DNA from: Metridium senile
Lineage: Eukaryota; Cnidaria; Anthozoa; Actiniaria; Metridiidae
Direction: 5' to 3'
DNA: 64,000 nt
Assembly: GCA_949775045.1 (NCBI GenBank)
Contig: OX459104.1
Span: 11,331,655 to 11,395,654 of the forward strand
The notes beneath the pieces are model-generated. The model had not been told where the DNA came from. It ran no database searches and saw only the letters and a program-made list of their open reading frames with translations. The translations under genes were made by a program, and so were the position numbers. Of this stretch, positions 46,076-57,609 are shown piece after piece (the first letter of the stretch is position 1; each line of letters opens with the position of its first letter).

Positions 46076-46430
46076 GAATTCAGAATACCACTTTTGGTAG
46101 AAGATCATTTGCATATACGGGACCAATACTATGGAACAGTCTACCAAGAGAGCTAAAACTTGGTAGAGATTTGAATAATTTCAAGAAACTTACTTATTTA
46201 CAAAAGCATGTGGCTTATGAATATTCTACTACTTATCGTTTTCATTTATTTTTTTAGTAACTTTTAATGGACTGGACACTATATATATATTTTATGTTTC
46301 TATATTTTAATGCTTGTAAAAACACATGTACATAATAATTGCTTTGACTGTTAAGCGCTATAGAATGTAATTATATAGCACTCTATAAATTTATTAAAAT
46401 ATATTATTATTATTATTTAAGTTAAGTCAA
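46076..46430 (+). mobile_element. 3' end of a CR1/L2-like LINE
   Basis: The frame to TAG at about 46258 encodes NTTFGRRSFAYTGPILWNSL followed by PRELKLGRDLNNFKKL, the C-terminal signature of jockey/CR1/L2-type reverse transcriptases (R-SF-x-x-x-x-P-x-LWNSLP). The 3' UTR follows with AAGCGCTATAGAATG and ends in ATTATTATTATT. The 5' part is missing, as usual for truncated LINE copies. The upstream AAGGGCTAAAGCTCGAAACG belongs to another repeat. Confidence 0.7.
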
Positions 46431-46810
46431 CATTTTTTACGGTGTTTGAAATTCCATTATATTACCTAGCATTTATAATTTAATGATTTCATTCAAGTCC
46501 TGTAGTGCCTCGGTAGATCAGGCAAGCACGAAGTTTGTGAGAGTCACGAAAATTCAGAAATCTTAGTAATAACATTCTACTATTCCATTATATATCATCG
46601 TCACGGAGCTCGATCGTGAGCGAACGCCGCACGTGGCTACTCAAACTTATCAGCACCGTGACCCCACTTGAATGTCTGCAACTGTATCTAAAGTAGACTG
46701 ACATCTAAGCTGTAGTATACAGAAGGTCAGAGCACATTAAAACCTCGTGTTTATGTCTGCATGTTTACGTGTGTAAAATATTAACAGCTGCTTAATAGTA
46801 CATGACGCGT

Positions 46811-47037
46811 ACACCTAATTGAAAAAGGTCGTCATGTACGAAATGTAGAAGTGGATACCGAAGTGGCGGATGGGATTTTAATAAAACAATACACTTTCAA
46901 TAGCACTTTAAAGGTCTGTCTACTTGTTGAATTCGCAATGTATATACTATTTATTAAAATCCCATTCACCACTTCGGTCTCTGCTTCTATAATCTACGAC
47001 CTACATTTCGAACACGACAACGTTTTCTCAATTAGGT
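46811..47037. mobile_element. MITE, ACACCTAATTGAAAAAGG ends
   Basis: ACACCTAATTGAAAAAGGTC, GTGGATACCGAAGTGG and GGGATTTTAATA are mirrored to CAATTAGGT. The ends are shared with the 3555 and 19521 families. Confidence 0.7.
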
Positions 47038-47248
47038 ATATATTGCATTTGCATTTCTAAGTCAAAGTTTGTTTGATTACATTGTCTGCCTGTTTTCTTG
47101 TCCGTTTGGTTTATCTAGTTTGTTTTGCTGATATACCTATCTGATATACACCATTCGCTCTCTAGTTTAATTTTTCCTCTTTTTTTTTTATAATCTTTCT
47201 TTTCTATATCAATAATTGGTTTCTCTAATTCATCAGAGCAAAAAGCCC

Positions 47249-47269
47249 GGGGGGGGGGGGGGGGGGGGG
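47249..47269 (+). repeat. Poly-G tract (~21 G)
   Basis: A continuous G run followed by ACTCCCTTATAAAGGGAG, itself a dyad. Likely the border of a palindromic element. Confidence 0.8.
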
Positions 47270-47764
47270 ACTCCCTTATAAAGGGAGCTTAAGGTGATAA
47301 TGACGAGAATGCCAACCAGCTGAGTTTTGTGGTCCCTTTTAGGGGATAAGTTCAACAACAATGCTTCTTTTCATATCCCCTTTCATCATCAATAAAAGAG
47401 ATTACATTTACTTTTGAACCAAACTGATACGTTATTGATTGGTCCCTCTTAGGAGTGAAATTTCATCACTGCCACGCCAATCATCTCAAAGTGGGTCATT
47501 TGCAGAATTTCCGACGAGGACCTCACTCCCTTTTATAAGTTGTGCGTCCGTGCGAGTGCATGTGTTTAGTATACTTAACCTTATTTTGCTTTTCATAAGG
47601 GAAAATTAAAACACATTTGCGATCTACCCCTACAGAATCATAACTATATACACAACCCTTTTGTTATACAGCTATTTTAAAATACGTTGAATACTAAATA
47701 GTGCATTCCAAGACCAACGAGCATTGTGGGTCTCATCAACTTGAAATAAAAACCAAATATATAG

Positions 47765-47875
47765 AGGGTATTACACGGTTGCGCGATGAATTTTATTTTC
47801 GAGTGGTGAAAATATTGTTTTTAACGGCGAGAAAATAAGACTCATATCTTCAAGCCAATTAACGTGTAATGTTTT
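47765..47875. mobile_element. Diverged copy of the 15434 palindrome
   Basis: GGTATTACACGGTTGCGCGA is mirrored by TTCAAGCCAATTAACGTGTA. Confidence 0.45.
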
Positions 47876-48277
47876 TATTATATGGACAAAAAAGGGAAAA
47901 CAAAATTAGGACGCGTGCTTACATACGGGACATTTGGTACATTACTTTTTCATATCTTCACTAGTTAAATATGGAAAATACGAGTGTTTTAGTTTCCGGT
48001 AAAACATCCATATAATAAACAGCAATATTTGCTCCACATGACTAGCTCGTATATTGGTTTCAATCGATTGCACTAAGAATAAAAAACTAATTACTGGGCT
48101 ACCTGTGGTAGACCAGTCTTATATGGTCTTGTTTTTTTTTCTTTCTTCGTCAACCAGACAAACAAACAATGGGTAGCCCGATGTCCTTTGCAGCCTCACT
48201 ACAGCCTCGACAGCATGACAACACTAATAGAACATGACTTCATCAGACAGACCTTCGTGGCTTCATTGACATTATCT

Positions 48278-48400
48278 AATAATAATAATAATAATAATAA
48301 ATCTTTATTGGGTATCATCAAATAAAGCAGAGCTTTTTTCCAATCTGGCCCATTAAAATATTTACATATATGCTGATTTTGATCTACCTATACAATTGAA
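48278..48400 (-). mobile_element. 3' tail of a LINE (minus strand)
   Basis: On the minus strand: GCTCTGCTTTATTTGATGAT, then ACCCAATAAAGATT and (TTA)n. This is the usual 3' end of CR1/L2-like elements. The coding part was not found. Confidence 0.55.
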
Positions 48401-48845
48401 TTAACTAAACTAGGTATATCTAATAATCTAATAATTAATCTTATTATATATTTCTATTTATTAATGAATATTTACAATTGGAATTTCAACTAATTTACTA
48501 ATTGTATATTTTTACAGATAAAATTGAATATTTTTATCAGTACAGTCTGGCTGTATTTAGCTCTACTGCTGATAATAATCTGACGTTGTCATGGTTTTGA
48601 CAGATAAGATCACATGGTTACACACGTGGTTATAGTTACATTTTGTAGTTTTGTTATAATCTGTTCAATCGAAATCGACTTCTGTTTACTCGTTCCAGCT
48701 GAAAACAATGGCTACATTTTTTTGGAGTGATGATCACCAAGACTTTCCCTATCATTAGTTGCTGTTCTAAAGGGTTGGCTTTTTTGAAAAAGACTAGGAA
48801 GTCTCACATCGGCCTGTCTGAAAACCACTCTCAACAGCCCTAATT

Positions 48846-49185
48846 GCCTCAAAAATTACACAAATTGCCTTAGTAACTTATCTATCTTCCTCATTCTTAC
48901 GTTAAATTTTCGAGAACAACTTCATAGAGACAGTTTTCAAAGCTCTCGGAAGCTGAAATCTGAGCCTCCATAGCGGCGCTTTGGGGGAGGAGAGGGGTGA
49001 AATGTCAACACTTGGTGAAACAGGGATCCCGGTACATAGAAACAAATGTTGCGCAGGATTTTGAATAAGCCCAAAAATCACACCGATTGCCTCACTAACT
49101 GCCTATCTTATATTTGCGACGTTTATTTCTCAAGAACAACTTGATAATAACACAGGAATCCTGGTACATAGAAACAACTGCCACA
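48846..49185 (+). repeat. Imperfect direct duplication, ~225-bp period
   Basis: CAAATTGCCTTAGTAACTTA and CGATTGCCTCACTAACTGCC, and GGTACATAGAAACAA twice, mark two diverged copies. Confidence 0.45.
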
Positions 49186-49199
49186 ACATGGTAGCCCAG

Positions 49200-50218
49200 T
49201 TAACCCTGGAGTCCAGGGTCTAGTTAATATATATTTTACTTTAAATAATATACAATGTCCCAGAATGCATTTCGGGTGTTCAGTGCACTATTCAATATGC
49301 AGTATTCTACGTTTTTTGAAATAGCTGTAATTTTCTTCCTAGAAATGTGCACACCTTACAATTCAGTCAATCTACCAACTCAGGGTCAGTTGGTGTTCAT
49401 TATTTCAGGCACTGTAATCCCCTTGTTATCCCAATCCAGGGGTCTATGATTTCGATCTAATAACTAGGATGTGCTATCCTTATTAAAAGCTTGTATTCCC
49501 TGATCCAATATATATATATATTATAATCATTTTAAGGCTTAAAAGCAGCATCTACACAACGTTTTCTCCGCACGATTTTCTTGATAAGTTTGTGTTAACC
49601 AAGCTTATAACGATCAGCACATTTTTGATGACCATTTTCTTTGACAAAGCTAGAATACTGAATACTAAATGGTGCATTTCAGGAACCAAAGGTATTGTGG
49701 GTCTCACTAATGTGAAAATATAAAGTAAATAACATCGATCTGCTTCCTATATGTAGCTAGTAGATTGTTTCGGATAGAATACACTAAAAATACTATTACT
49801 ACTTATTTTAACTTGGACAATATAACATGACCAAAAATGCATTTTAGTATTGGAATTCATTATTGAGTATTCAACCGGTTTTTAATACATAGCTGTATAA
49901 ACAATGCGCAAGTATTCCTTGACAGGTTTTCATTGTCGCCTATAGTATACGCACTACCAAATTGTAGTCTTTGCAATTGTTTTTGAACAGGGCTACGGGC
50001 ATTTGCAAAATACCTTGGGTTACTAGTAATTTTGCGGCATTTGTGAGAGTTTACTTTGACCTCTGTACCTCTACATCTCAAAAATCTTGAGATATGAAGT
50101 TTTGCCGGAATGCTTATACAATGTGAAATCCATCCAACATTGATTTCGGGTAAATGGATGTATAAACGAAAGTCTGTTAACTAGCGATTGTTGATCGATT
50201 ACAATGCTGACCGATCTT
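49200..50218. other. 3' flank of the GPCR gene, no other gene
   Basis: Contains relatives of GAATACTAAATAGTGCATTC (about 47690, 49255 inverted, 49660) but no supportable exon. Confidence 0.4.
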
Positions 50219-51166
50219 TTACGGGTTCATGGTTGAGCCTTGTGAAATATCAATTAAAACATTTCTGTTCATTCCGAGAATTGCAACAAAGGCCCTTCGA
50301 TATCTGCTATTTCGAACGCTGTAGATTATAGGGTTTACAGCACTATTACACAACAGGAACGAAAAGAACCAGTAGAACCCATTCATAAAGTGTTTATCGC
50401 TTTGATTCTGAGATATTACGTATATCAAAAATGGAAGATAAAAAAGGATGTAAACTCCGACAACCAAAGCAATCGTTTTCGCTGCTTTTCTCTCTCGGGT
50501 TTGTCGACCACGTTGTTCATGTCCTCCTAATGATTCCAAAGGTTGTACAGCAACGATTCTGTTCTGATGTTTATTTGCTATGCAGAATAAATGTACGTAC
50601 ATAGCTACAGTTGAAAGCAGACATAATGTGGTAATAGCCCATACAAAATAGCGACCATTCTCTTCATTAATTAATATGATAACGTCTATGATAGCTGCTG
50701 TAATCCAACAGACACCAATTCCTATGATGGCTTTTCTTTTCGTACAATGCTGCTGATATTGAAATGGGTGTTGGATGGCCAAGAATCGATCAATTGTTAC
50801 AGATAACATGCAAATGATCGTAGCATAGTTTCCAATGTTGCTTATATTCATAAATACATCGAAAGCTGCATCTTTAATGCGTGGTGTAAAGTGGTTGTTA
50901 GCTTCGTAGATAAGCAACGGCTGACGCACTGCTGTTACACATAAATCTGCTAAAGCTAAGTTGAATATAAACAAGTCTGGTATAGTTTGAAGGCAGTTGT
51001 TTTTGCAAATCGCCACAAGGACTAAGCAGTTACCAAATGTCCCCAATATTGCAAATATAATATTCAATACTGTTATTCCAATAATCCATTCTTGAGAAAA
51101 TTGAATCGTCTCATCGGTTGTTGACGATGAAAGGTTGGGTGGATTTGATGTGAAGTTCGCATCCAT
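50219..51166 (-). CDS. Class A (rhodopsin-type) GPCR, MECA-like, single exon
   Basis: Starting at ATG 51166 gives 315 residues. The open frame continues upstream, but without another ATG down to a TTG at 51289. The N-terminus MDANFTSNPPNLSSSTT has N-glycosylation sites. Seven segments carry class A marks: TM1 GNCLVLV, TM2 NLALADL, TM3 end DRFLAIQHP (DRY variant), TM6 YILFYLPFL (in place of CWxP) and TM7 NSAVNPIIYS. There is no cysteine at the TM3 start or in the short second extracellular loop, and no proline in TM5, which ends AMYVHLFCIANKHQNRI. These three traits are those of the melanocortin/EDG/cannabinoid/adenosine group. The ligand is unknown; cnidarians have large orphan sets of such receptors. 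Expected at the plasma membrane, coupling G proteins. Confidence 0.88.
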   Translation of the reverse strand: MDANFTSNPPNLSSSTTDETIQFSQEWIIGITVLNIIFAILGTFGNCLVLVAICKNNCLQTIPDLFIFNLALADLCVTAVRQPLLIYEANNHFTPRIKDAAFDVFMNISNIGNYATIICMLSVTIDRFLAIQHPFQYQQHCTKRKAIIGIGVCWITAAIIDVIILINEENGRYFVWAITTLCLLSTVAMYVHLFCIANKHQNRIVAVQPLESLGGHEQRGRQTRERKAAKTIALVVGVYILFYLPFLIYVISQNQSDKHFMNGFYWFFSFLLCNSAVNPIIYSVRNSRYRRAFVAILGMNRNVLIDISQGSTMNP

Positions 51167-51950
51167 TCTAAATAATCCTGGGATAGCGTCGAAGGTGTTA
51201 TTGTAGATGTTATTTCTGTTAAGTCTACTTTTTGCTAGTTTTCTTCTTCTTGATAGTTGTAAATGCTGGCGATTTGTTGCTTTTACCAATTTGACGATGC
51301 TGCCGCTGATTTTGAATGTTATCTTTATTTGTTGCTGTATTTTATAACGTTCAGGCTTTGCGTTGTTTTCTGTCTGTCTGTCTACTGGTTTGTTTGATTG
51401 TTACTGAATGGGCTTTGCTTGTTTGAGTTGTTAGTTCTACAATGATTTTGAATCGGAGCTCTTTAAAATAATGTACGTATTATCCCGAGAAAAAGGAACT
51501 CGTGTCTCCTAAATGTACACTTGCAGGTGTATAATCTGGTTAACTAATAACCCACCGTATACCAGCTACATCTGTTTACGTTGTTTCTGTGCTTTGAATA
51601 TATCGCCTTGTTTCATCCATCAACAGTTCATGTACAAAAACAAACAATTTTAATGAGTTTAAACTATCAATTTTTTCTCCGACAAAATGATTGACTTTCA
51701 AAACGGCAGAAAGTTGAGTTTCTTGATATACGCTACTTTTGAGAAGGAATGACTTGTCAAAACTACAAAAAGTTCAACTATTACCATATAGTGTATTTTT
51801 ATGGTTTGGCCATGAATTACCGTCCAAAACGTCTGTATAACTCTTGCTACTGACTTTCGTTAGTTCTGATGAAAAACTAACGTCCACAACGCCGTTGAGT
51901 TTGTCTCTTGTTACACGTACAGTGTATAAGTTATCATTTCTACTCCAATG
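51167..51950. other. 5' flank of the GPCR gene
   Basis: The open frame above the ATG has basic RRRKLAKSRLNR without a start codon, so it is probably 5' untranslated. No clear TATA box. Confidence 0.35.
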
Positions 51951-52062
51951 GTTTCAGCAGTTGCTGTGTTGTCATATTTACTTTGGATACCGGGTGTTAG
52001 TTGTAAAGTTTATTACTTTTCCGCAAATGGGAATAACTATAATTAAATATTTCTCTACCTAG
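51951..52062 (+). repeat. ~110-bp dispersed direct repeat, copy 1
   Basis: CTGTGTTGTCATATTTACTT..TTTTCCGCAAATGGGA..ATTAAATATTTCTCTAC recurs at 57610-57718 in the same orientation. Confidence 0.6.
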
Positions 52063-52764
52063 TTGGCAATGATAATCGGACTCTGTCAAGCTAGCAGGTG
52101 TCTTCACTAAGATAATAAAAATAGCAATTTTTTGTAGAAATTATATTTTCGTGGTTAGCATAAATTTGTTAGAATTGGAGTAGCTATGCTTTCTTTTTGT
52201 GCCGGACCAGGTACTACACTTTCCAGGATAACCCAACGGGATGACGTCTTTATGCTGTCAACGTCAATGATTGTCTGATAACTCTTGAATTTTGCAAAAT
52301 AAGGCCAGCTTACATGATTATGAACATTTTATGAACAATATGAAATAAGATCAAAACAGATCAAGGTTATAATTGGGTAACTTGAGGAGTTTTCCACGCC
52401 AATCCAGTCAAATACTGCTTGCTTTTTTCAGGATACGTACGTCAAATTATACTATATTTGTCAGTACAAAACAGTACGAAATGTCCCCAATTATTGCAAA
52501 AGTCAGACTATATTTGCGTTTGTGTTACAATGTGTTCGGCAGATTGAAGTCCAAAACTTAGATGTGACTTGTCAGTTCTTTAGTCCAAGTTCTGTAGAAA
52601 ATACAACATCATAAGAGTTAGTCGACTTGTCATACAACTATTGCATACAACGCTATAAGAGATGCTGCGTTATCAGAGCTATTTGTAGCAGCTGTCACTT
52701 GAAAGCATCCATGCATGAATACTACAATATAACGTTTAAAAGCGTTACAAAACACATTGCGTTT

Positions 52765-52910
52765 CGTCCAATCACAATGAAGCTTTCAAGACGATTAACC
52801 AATCAGCCACACGACCTTTTCACGAATGAGAAAAACATTCCGTCCAATCACAAACAATTCAAGATAAATAACCAATCAGAATAGCGAAACATCTTAACGA
52901 ATGAGATTGA
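52765..52910. promoter_or_regulatory. Duplicated ~84-bp unit with four CCAATCA boxes
   Basis: CGTCCAATCACAA..AACCAATCAG..ACGAATGAG occurs twice in tandem with divergence, giving four CCAAT boxes within about 110 bases. This would be an NF-Y type promoter or enhancer. It lies 1.6 kb upstream of the GPCR ATG; no nearer gene is seen. Confidence 0.4.
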
Positions 52911-53256
52911 TTTGAGAAGCTCTTCTATTTCAAGAGAGTAGAGAAATATAATTGATTTTAAAACTCGTAACCTTTAAATTGCTTTTATTGTGCGCTATGT
53001 AAATATTCGAGTTTTATTCAATTTAGGATGTCAATACTTGAAGAACGTTTTGATGCACAATGTGCTTATTGTAATAACGGAATTACACTCACGCATTACC
53101 CAACCTGATATTTTATATGGATACTTTACACTTCCACGTGTGCTATTTTTCTTTTACAAAACAAGTGAAGCAATGACTTCAAATACACTTAGTGTTCATA
53201 ATAAATAAATGTCTAATCTATTTACTCCTGAAATTTGGGTTAAAAAAGCTCAGTGT

Positions 53257-53273
53257 TCACATCATCATCATCA
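53257..53273 (-). repeat. TGATGATGATGATG tail of the RTE element
   Basis: On the minus strand the repeat starts at the stop codon and gives way to GAACACTGAGC, presumed host flank. Confidence 0.75.
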
Positions 53274-56200
53274 ATGTTTCCCGCTCGGCGCGTGATCGGC
53301 CTTGGGGCGTGATTGCTTGGAGCAAGGGAACCTACGCTCCAACAACCGCGTGAAGTCCTTTTTATTCAACATAGATCTTAACGCCTGTTGCCTATCTATT
53401 CCAAGTAGTTCTTCCATTTTCCTCCACGTCTTCCTCTTGTCGAAAAGTACTTGTTTTTGTATTACATCATTTTTCATTCTGCTCACATGAGCTATATATT
53501 TTAGGTACTGGATGTGACAAAAGTCCTGAATTGGTTGTGTATTGGTTATCTCATGAAGTCTGGTGTTTGAGATCTTAAAAGCCCAATCGAGTTCTCCTTT
53601 CACTTGGGTTGCCGGATCAATGCCCTTTTTTCGTTGGCTTTGTAGTGGCGCATTCTTTCGTGCATATCCTCCTGCTATCATCTTCCTAAGGAATCCGTTC
53701 CATATAACATCAATCTTTTGAAGCTCTGCACCAGATAGTTCCCATGCCTGAACACTATATAATAACCGGGAGCGGACACATGCTGTCAGGATTTTCATTC
53801 GTGTACTGAGGTAGATTTCACGATCAGTAAGGATGTGTTTCAATTCATTCCATTTTTCGAACGCCGATGAGATCCTAAGTTGGAGAAATGCAGATGACTT
53901 GCCAGAGTTTGTAATTAAGTGACCTAAATAACGGAATTGCCTGACGTTCTTTATTTCAACTCCATTCACAGTGAGTAGGCTCTTCTGATCTTTTATATCT
54001 TCATCTACGTTAAATGCCATAGTCTCCGTCTTTTCGTAGGACATACGTAATCCGTATCTTGAGAACGTGTTGTCATATATCTCCAAGATTTTCTTCAGTG
54101 TGTTGATATTTTCTGAGAAGACTACGATGTCGTCTGCATACATGACTTCGGTTATTCTGGTTATGCCATGTGCTGTTGTGGTGCGAAGTGTACGCGGCGA
54201 GACTTCATTTGGTATCACAAATTCTACACATGCTCCAGACATAGGGAACTGTTTGGCGATCTCATGCTTTGCACACCGCATTACGAAGTCCATATATATA
54301 TTGAAGATACATGGGCTCTCAAGTGCTCCTTGTCGACAACCCACATATGTGTTAAAGAAGTGACCAGTGTTTTTTATGCATGCCTTGGTGCCTGTATACA
54401 AAGCTTTAAGAATGGAGATAAGCTTTGGGCACTTAAGACGGATCTCTAGAACACGAAAGAGTGCATCACGTGGTATCCAGTCATACGCTGCTTTGAGGTC
54501 TATAAAACACACAAAGAGTGGCTTCCGTTCTTTCTCTAATATGTTCCGCACAATGAAGATTGCATCACAAGTGGATCGGTTCTTTCTGAAACCAAACTGT
54601 GTGGGCATTAGGATTTTTTCATAGATTGGTCTTATTCTTTGGACTATAACCATTGATATCACTTTGGACAACGTGGCAATGATGGAAAGACCACGATAGT
54701 TCTTAGCTAGTGTCCTCAGCCCTTTCTTGTGTAGACATGTTATAGAGGAGGTCAGCCAGGTACTGGGGACCTTAATACATTTCCATATTGCTCCCATCAG
54801 CAACAACAAGTAGACAAGCAGTTGCTTGGAGTTGGAATATTTTAGGTGTTCACTAAAAATCCCATCAGTTCCCTGACATTTGCCATTTTTGAACTTCAGC
54901 AAGCAGTCCTCTAACTCTGATGCCTTAGGGGGGCTCTCGTCGATGGGGTCTAGTTGATCTGTGGAGATGATGTGTGGAAAACTATCAGGATCAGACATTT
55001 CTGGTTGGATGTTGAATTCCCTCTCACCCAAATGCTGAGCAAAATGTTCTTCAAGTTTCTCGGGCTGGATGACCTGTTGTCTCAACTTATGAAGTGTTGT
55101 ATAGTTCTTAGCTAGTCGGAATTCTTCTTCCGTGTTCCTCTGTTCACTAGCATGGTTGATCTTATTTGCTTTATCCTTGAAGTACGCGCTTTTCAGTTTA
55201 AGGCGGAGTTTCTTTATTTTCATGGACAGGATTTTCCTTTCAACTGTATCAATCGATTTTCGCCTTTTCTCAAGGAGGGTCAAGAAATCCTCATTTACCC
55301 AGGGTTTGTTGTCCAGATCTTTTTGCAGTCTTGGGATCGTTTCATCCGAGGCTGTACGGATTGCAGTAACGACGAGCTCCTCAATCACATCAACCTGCTC
55401 TGAGGATGGAGGTTGTTCCAGGAGTTCGTCAAGTCGTTTTCTATATTCCTCTCTCACATCCTCAGAGTCTCTTAGAATTCTAACATCAGGGATGGCATGA
55501 CGAGCTATAGTGCATCTATTTCTGAAGATTCTTCTCCGTTTGTTCTTGGTCGGAAGCATGGCATCTAGAACCACTACTCGATGGTCAGAGTCAAATGGTA
55601 CACTGGCGTCTGGGTACACTCTGCAGTTTTTTGCAGCCCTTTTGATGTACCACTCTCCCAAGATATAGTCAAGGCGTCTTTCGTATCCTAAGTTGGATTT
55701 AAAGGACCATCTGTGCGTCGGCGTTTTGGTGGCAAACATAGTGTTTAAAATAAACAGACCATTGTTCTGTGCTATCTCGATAAGTTTTGTGCCATTGAAG
55801 CTCGTTGGTTCTTCATCATTATATCGACCCATACACTTCCAGTTGTTATATTGGCAGTCGTTGCCTATCGTTGCATTGAAATCACCACATACAACTACCT
55901 TTGAAGAGGGATGTGATTTTTTGGCATTATTTATGACCTTCGAAAGCGTATTGTAGAATGCCTCTTTAGTTGAAGTAGCATATTGCTCGGTTGGAGAGTA
56001 GCAACAGATTATAGTCAGTTTTGTCCCACGTACGGATAGCCTAGCTAGCATTATTCTACCTTCAAGATGGTGTTCTGTTTCGAAAAGATTGACATGTGGG
56101 GCAAGCACAATTGCTACACCGGCATGGACCTTTCTCTTTAGACCACTATATACAACTTGCCACCCTTTAAGTACAGGGTCTTTGAATTCAATTTCTCCCT

Positions 56201-56399
56201 GATCTAGAATGCGGGTTTCTTGTAAGCAGCATATATCATGTTGTAACGTCTTTATTTGCATGACATGTTCAGCCAGCTTCAATTCACATTTTGCGGTTCT
56301 TACGTTGATTGATCCAATTCGAACATGATGGTAATTCTTTGTTTTTATTTTCACCTTATGATGCTTTTCATATTTATTATATTGATGTTTATTTGTCAT
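53271..56399 (-). CDS. RTE-type LINE endonuclease/reverse transcriptase, intact 1042 aa
   Basis: One uninterrupted frame from ATG 56399. The APE endonuclease is at about residues 25-285: IGSINVRT, CLQETR, GVAIVLAP, VVCGDFNA, RLDYIL and the catalytic SDHR. The reverse transcriptase is at about 500-800: LAKNYRGLSIIATLSKV, QFGFRKNRSTCDAIF, FIDLKAAYDWIPRD, GCRQGALESPC and the catalytic VMYADDIVVFS. A C-terminal region follows, with WELSGAELQKIDVIWNGFLR. The protein nicks target DNA and primes cDNA there. The stop codon TGA at 53271-53273 is the first unit of a TGATGATGATGATG tail, so there is almost no 3' UTR, as is typical for RTE/BovB elements. The intact frame suggests recent insertion. Confidence 0.88.
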   Translation of the reverse strand: MTNKHQYNKYEKHHKVKIKTKNYHHVRIGSINVRTAKCELKLAEHVMQIKTLQHDICCLQETRILDQGEIEFKDPVLKGWQVVYSGLKRKVHAGVAIVLAPHVNLFETEHHLEGRIMLARLSVRGTKLTIICCYSPTEQYATSTKEAFYNTLSKVINNAKKSHPSSKVVVCGDFNATIGNDCQYNNWKCMGRYNDEEPTSFNGTKLIEIAQNNGLFILNTMFATKTPTHRWSFKSNLGYERRLDYILGEWYIKRAAKNCRVYPDASVPFDSDHRVVVLDAMLPTKNKRRRIFRNRCTIARHAIPDVRILRDSEDVREEYRKRLDELLEQPPSSEQVDVIEELVVTAIRTASDETIPRLQKDLDNKPWVNEDFLTLLEKRRKSIDTVERKILSMKIKKLRLKLKSAYFKDKANKINHASEQRNTEEEFRLAKNYTTLHKLRQQVIQPEKLEEHFAQHLGEREFNIQPEMSDPDSFPHIISTDQLDPIDESPPKASELEDCLLKFKNGKCQGTDGIFSEHLKYSNSKQLLVYLLLLMGAIWKCIKVPSTWLTSSITCLHKKGLRTLAKNYRGLSIIATLSKVISMVIVQRIRPIYEKILMPTQFGFRKNRSTCDAIFIVRNILEKERKPLFVCFIDLKAAYDWIPRDALFRVLEIRLKCPKLISILKALYTGTKACIKNTGHFFNTYVGCRQGALESPCIFNIYMDFVMRCAKHEIAKQFPMSGACVEFVIPNEVSPRTLRTTTAHGITRITEVMYADDIVVFSENINTLKKILEIYDNTFSRYGLRMSYEKTETMAFNVDEDIKDQKSLLTVNGVEIKNVRQFRYLGHLITNSGKSSAFLQLRISSAFEKWNELKHILTDREIYLSTRMKILTACVRSRLLYSVQAWELSGAELQKIDVIWNGFLRKMIAGGYARKNAPLQSQRKKGIDPATQVKGELDWAFKISNTRLHEITNTQPIQDFCHIQYLKYIAHVSRMKNDVIQKQVLFDKRKTWRKMEELLGIDRQQALRSMLNKKDFTRLLERRFPCSKQSRPKADHAPSGKH

Positions 56400-56880
56400 G
56401 ATTAATTGCTTGACAAGAGGGCTATATACAACTAGTTATAGACGATAATAAATAAATAAATAAATAGATAATACTCAATTAATTAATTAATTAATTAACC
56501 AATTAATGGTAATAGTACTAGTAGTCGATTGCTCGTCCTGACAACAGGACTAAAGGACTTTTCTACCTTTTCTCAAAAAGCTTTATAAGATCAAAATCGC
56601 TTTCCAATTAACTAGGAAGGAAGAGGCTACTTCACAGCCTAGCGCCATCTACTCCGTTAGCTCGCCCAGCCGCAAAGCCGAGCTACCCAGGGTGCACCTG
56701 TCATGAATGACGGAGGTGGAGTATGGCTTGAGTGTGATAGGCGTTTAGACTTAATTGGACTTATACAATGCCTATTAAGCCTAGCGGATAAATATCCGAA
56801 AGTTGCGCGTCAACACTCTTTGCACGGTTTGAGTGCCCTCACTGTAATGAATATAGTTTCTGTCGCTCTTGCCTTGTGTT
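56400..56880 (-). promoter_or_regulatory. Probable 5' UTR/promoter region of the RTE element
   Basis: After an AATAAATAAATAAATA and (TTAA)n stretch lies a markedly less AT-rich block (56620-56880; minus GGTGCACCCTGGGTAGCTCG) unlike the surroundings. Its position upstream of the LINE frame suggests the element's 5' end. No terminal duplication was found, so the boundary is uncertain. Confidence 0.35.
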
Positions 56881-57609
56881 AAGTATTCGAGCCTGAAGCA
56901 CACACTTGCGAGGTAAAGAAATAACAATAAAGATAATCATGATAGACTAGGAAATTATAATTCCAAATTAAATGCTTGTTTACACGTAAGCTATCGATTG
57001 TGACTTTCTGGCGTTTCAGATGTTTTTTTTTTTTCCTTTGTGGAAGTAATATTCGAAAATGGCTGACCGTAAATCGCACTATATTCCAACATTTTTCAAA
57101 AATATTATTTAAAATTTTATAAATCAGAATTACAAAAGAATAAGCAAAAAACTATGGTATAGTTAGTATTAAAAAATTTTTTTTTACCGTTTCAGCTTGG
57201 TCGAAATACACTAAGGCTCTAAGTGAAGAATTCTTAATGTCAATCTGCTGCTACGTCTGTATCATATCTCTTTCTCGATTAAGTACGTCTGTGAAACAAT
57301 GCCAGAAAGAGAAACTTAATCAGGGCGTCAGGGCCGCGCAATCTATGTGTGATGCAAATGACCGAATATGAAACAAAACGGCGAAATATTGAATGTCTTT
57401 AATGTTGTTCGAAGTGAATGTGGGGGCACAACTACGGCTCAGTGGTGGTTGTAGACCTGGTGCAGCTCTTAAATAAATGTGGCCATGACATTCCGTCTAA
57501 ACCAACGAAGGAATAGACGAACTGGATTTTACATAGCTACAAGTAGGGTGATCAAGGTCACTATAGTTTTCTGAGCCGTCATATTTGCCGTATCTTCTTA
57601 ATTTCTTGT

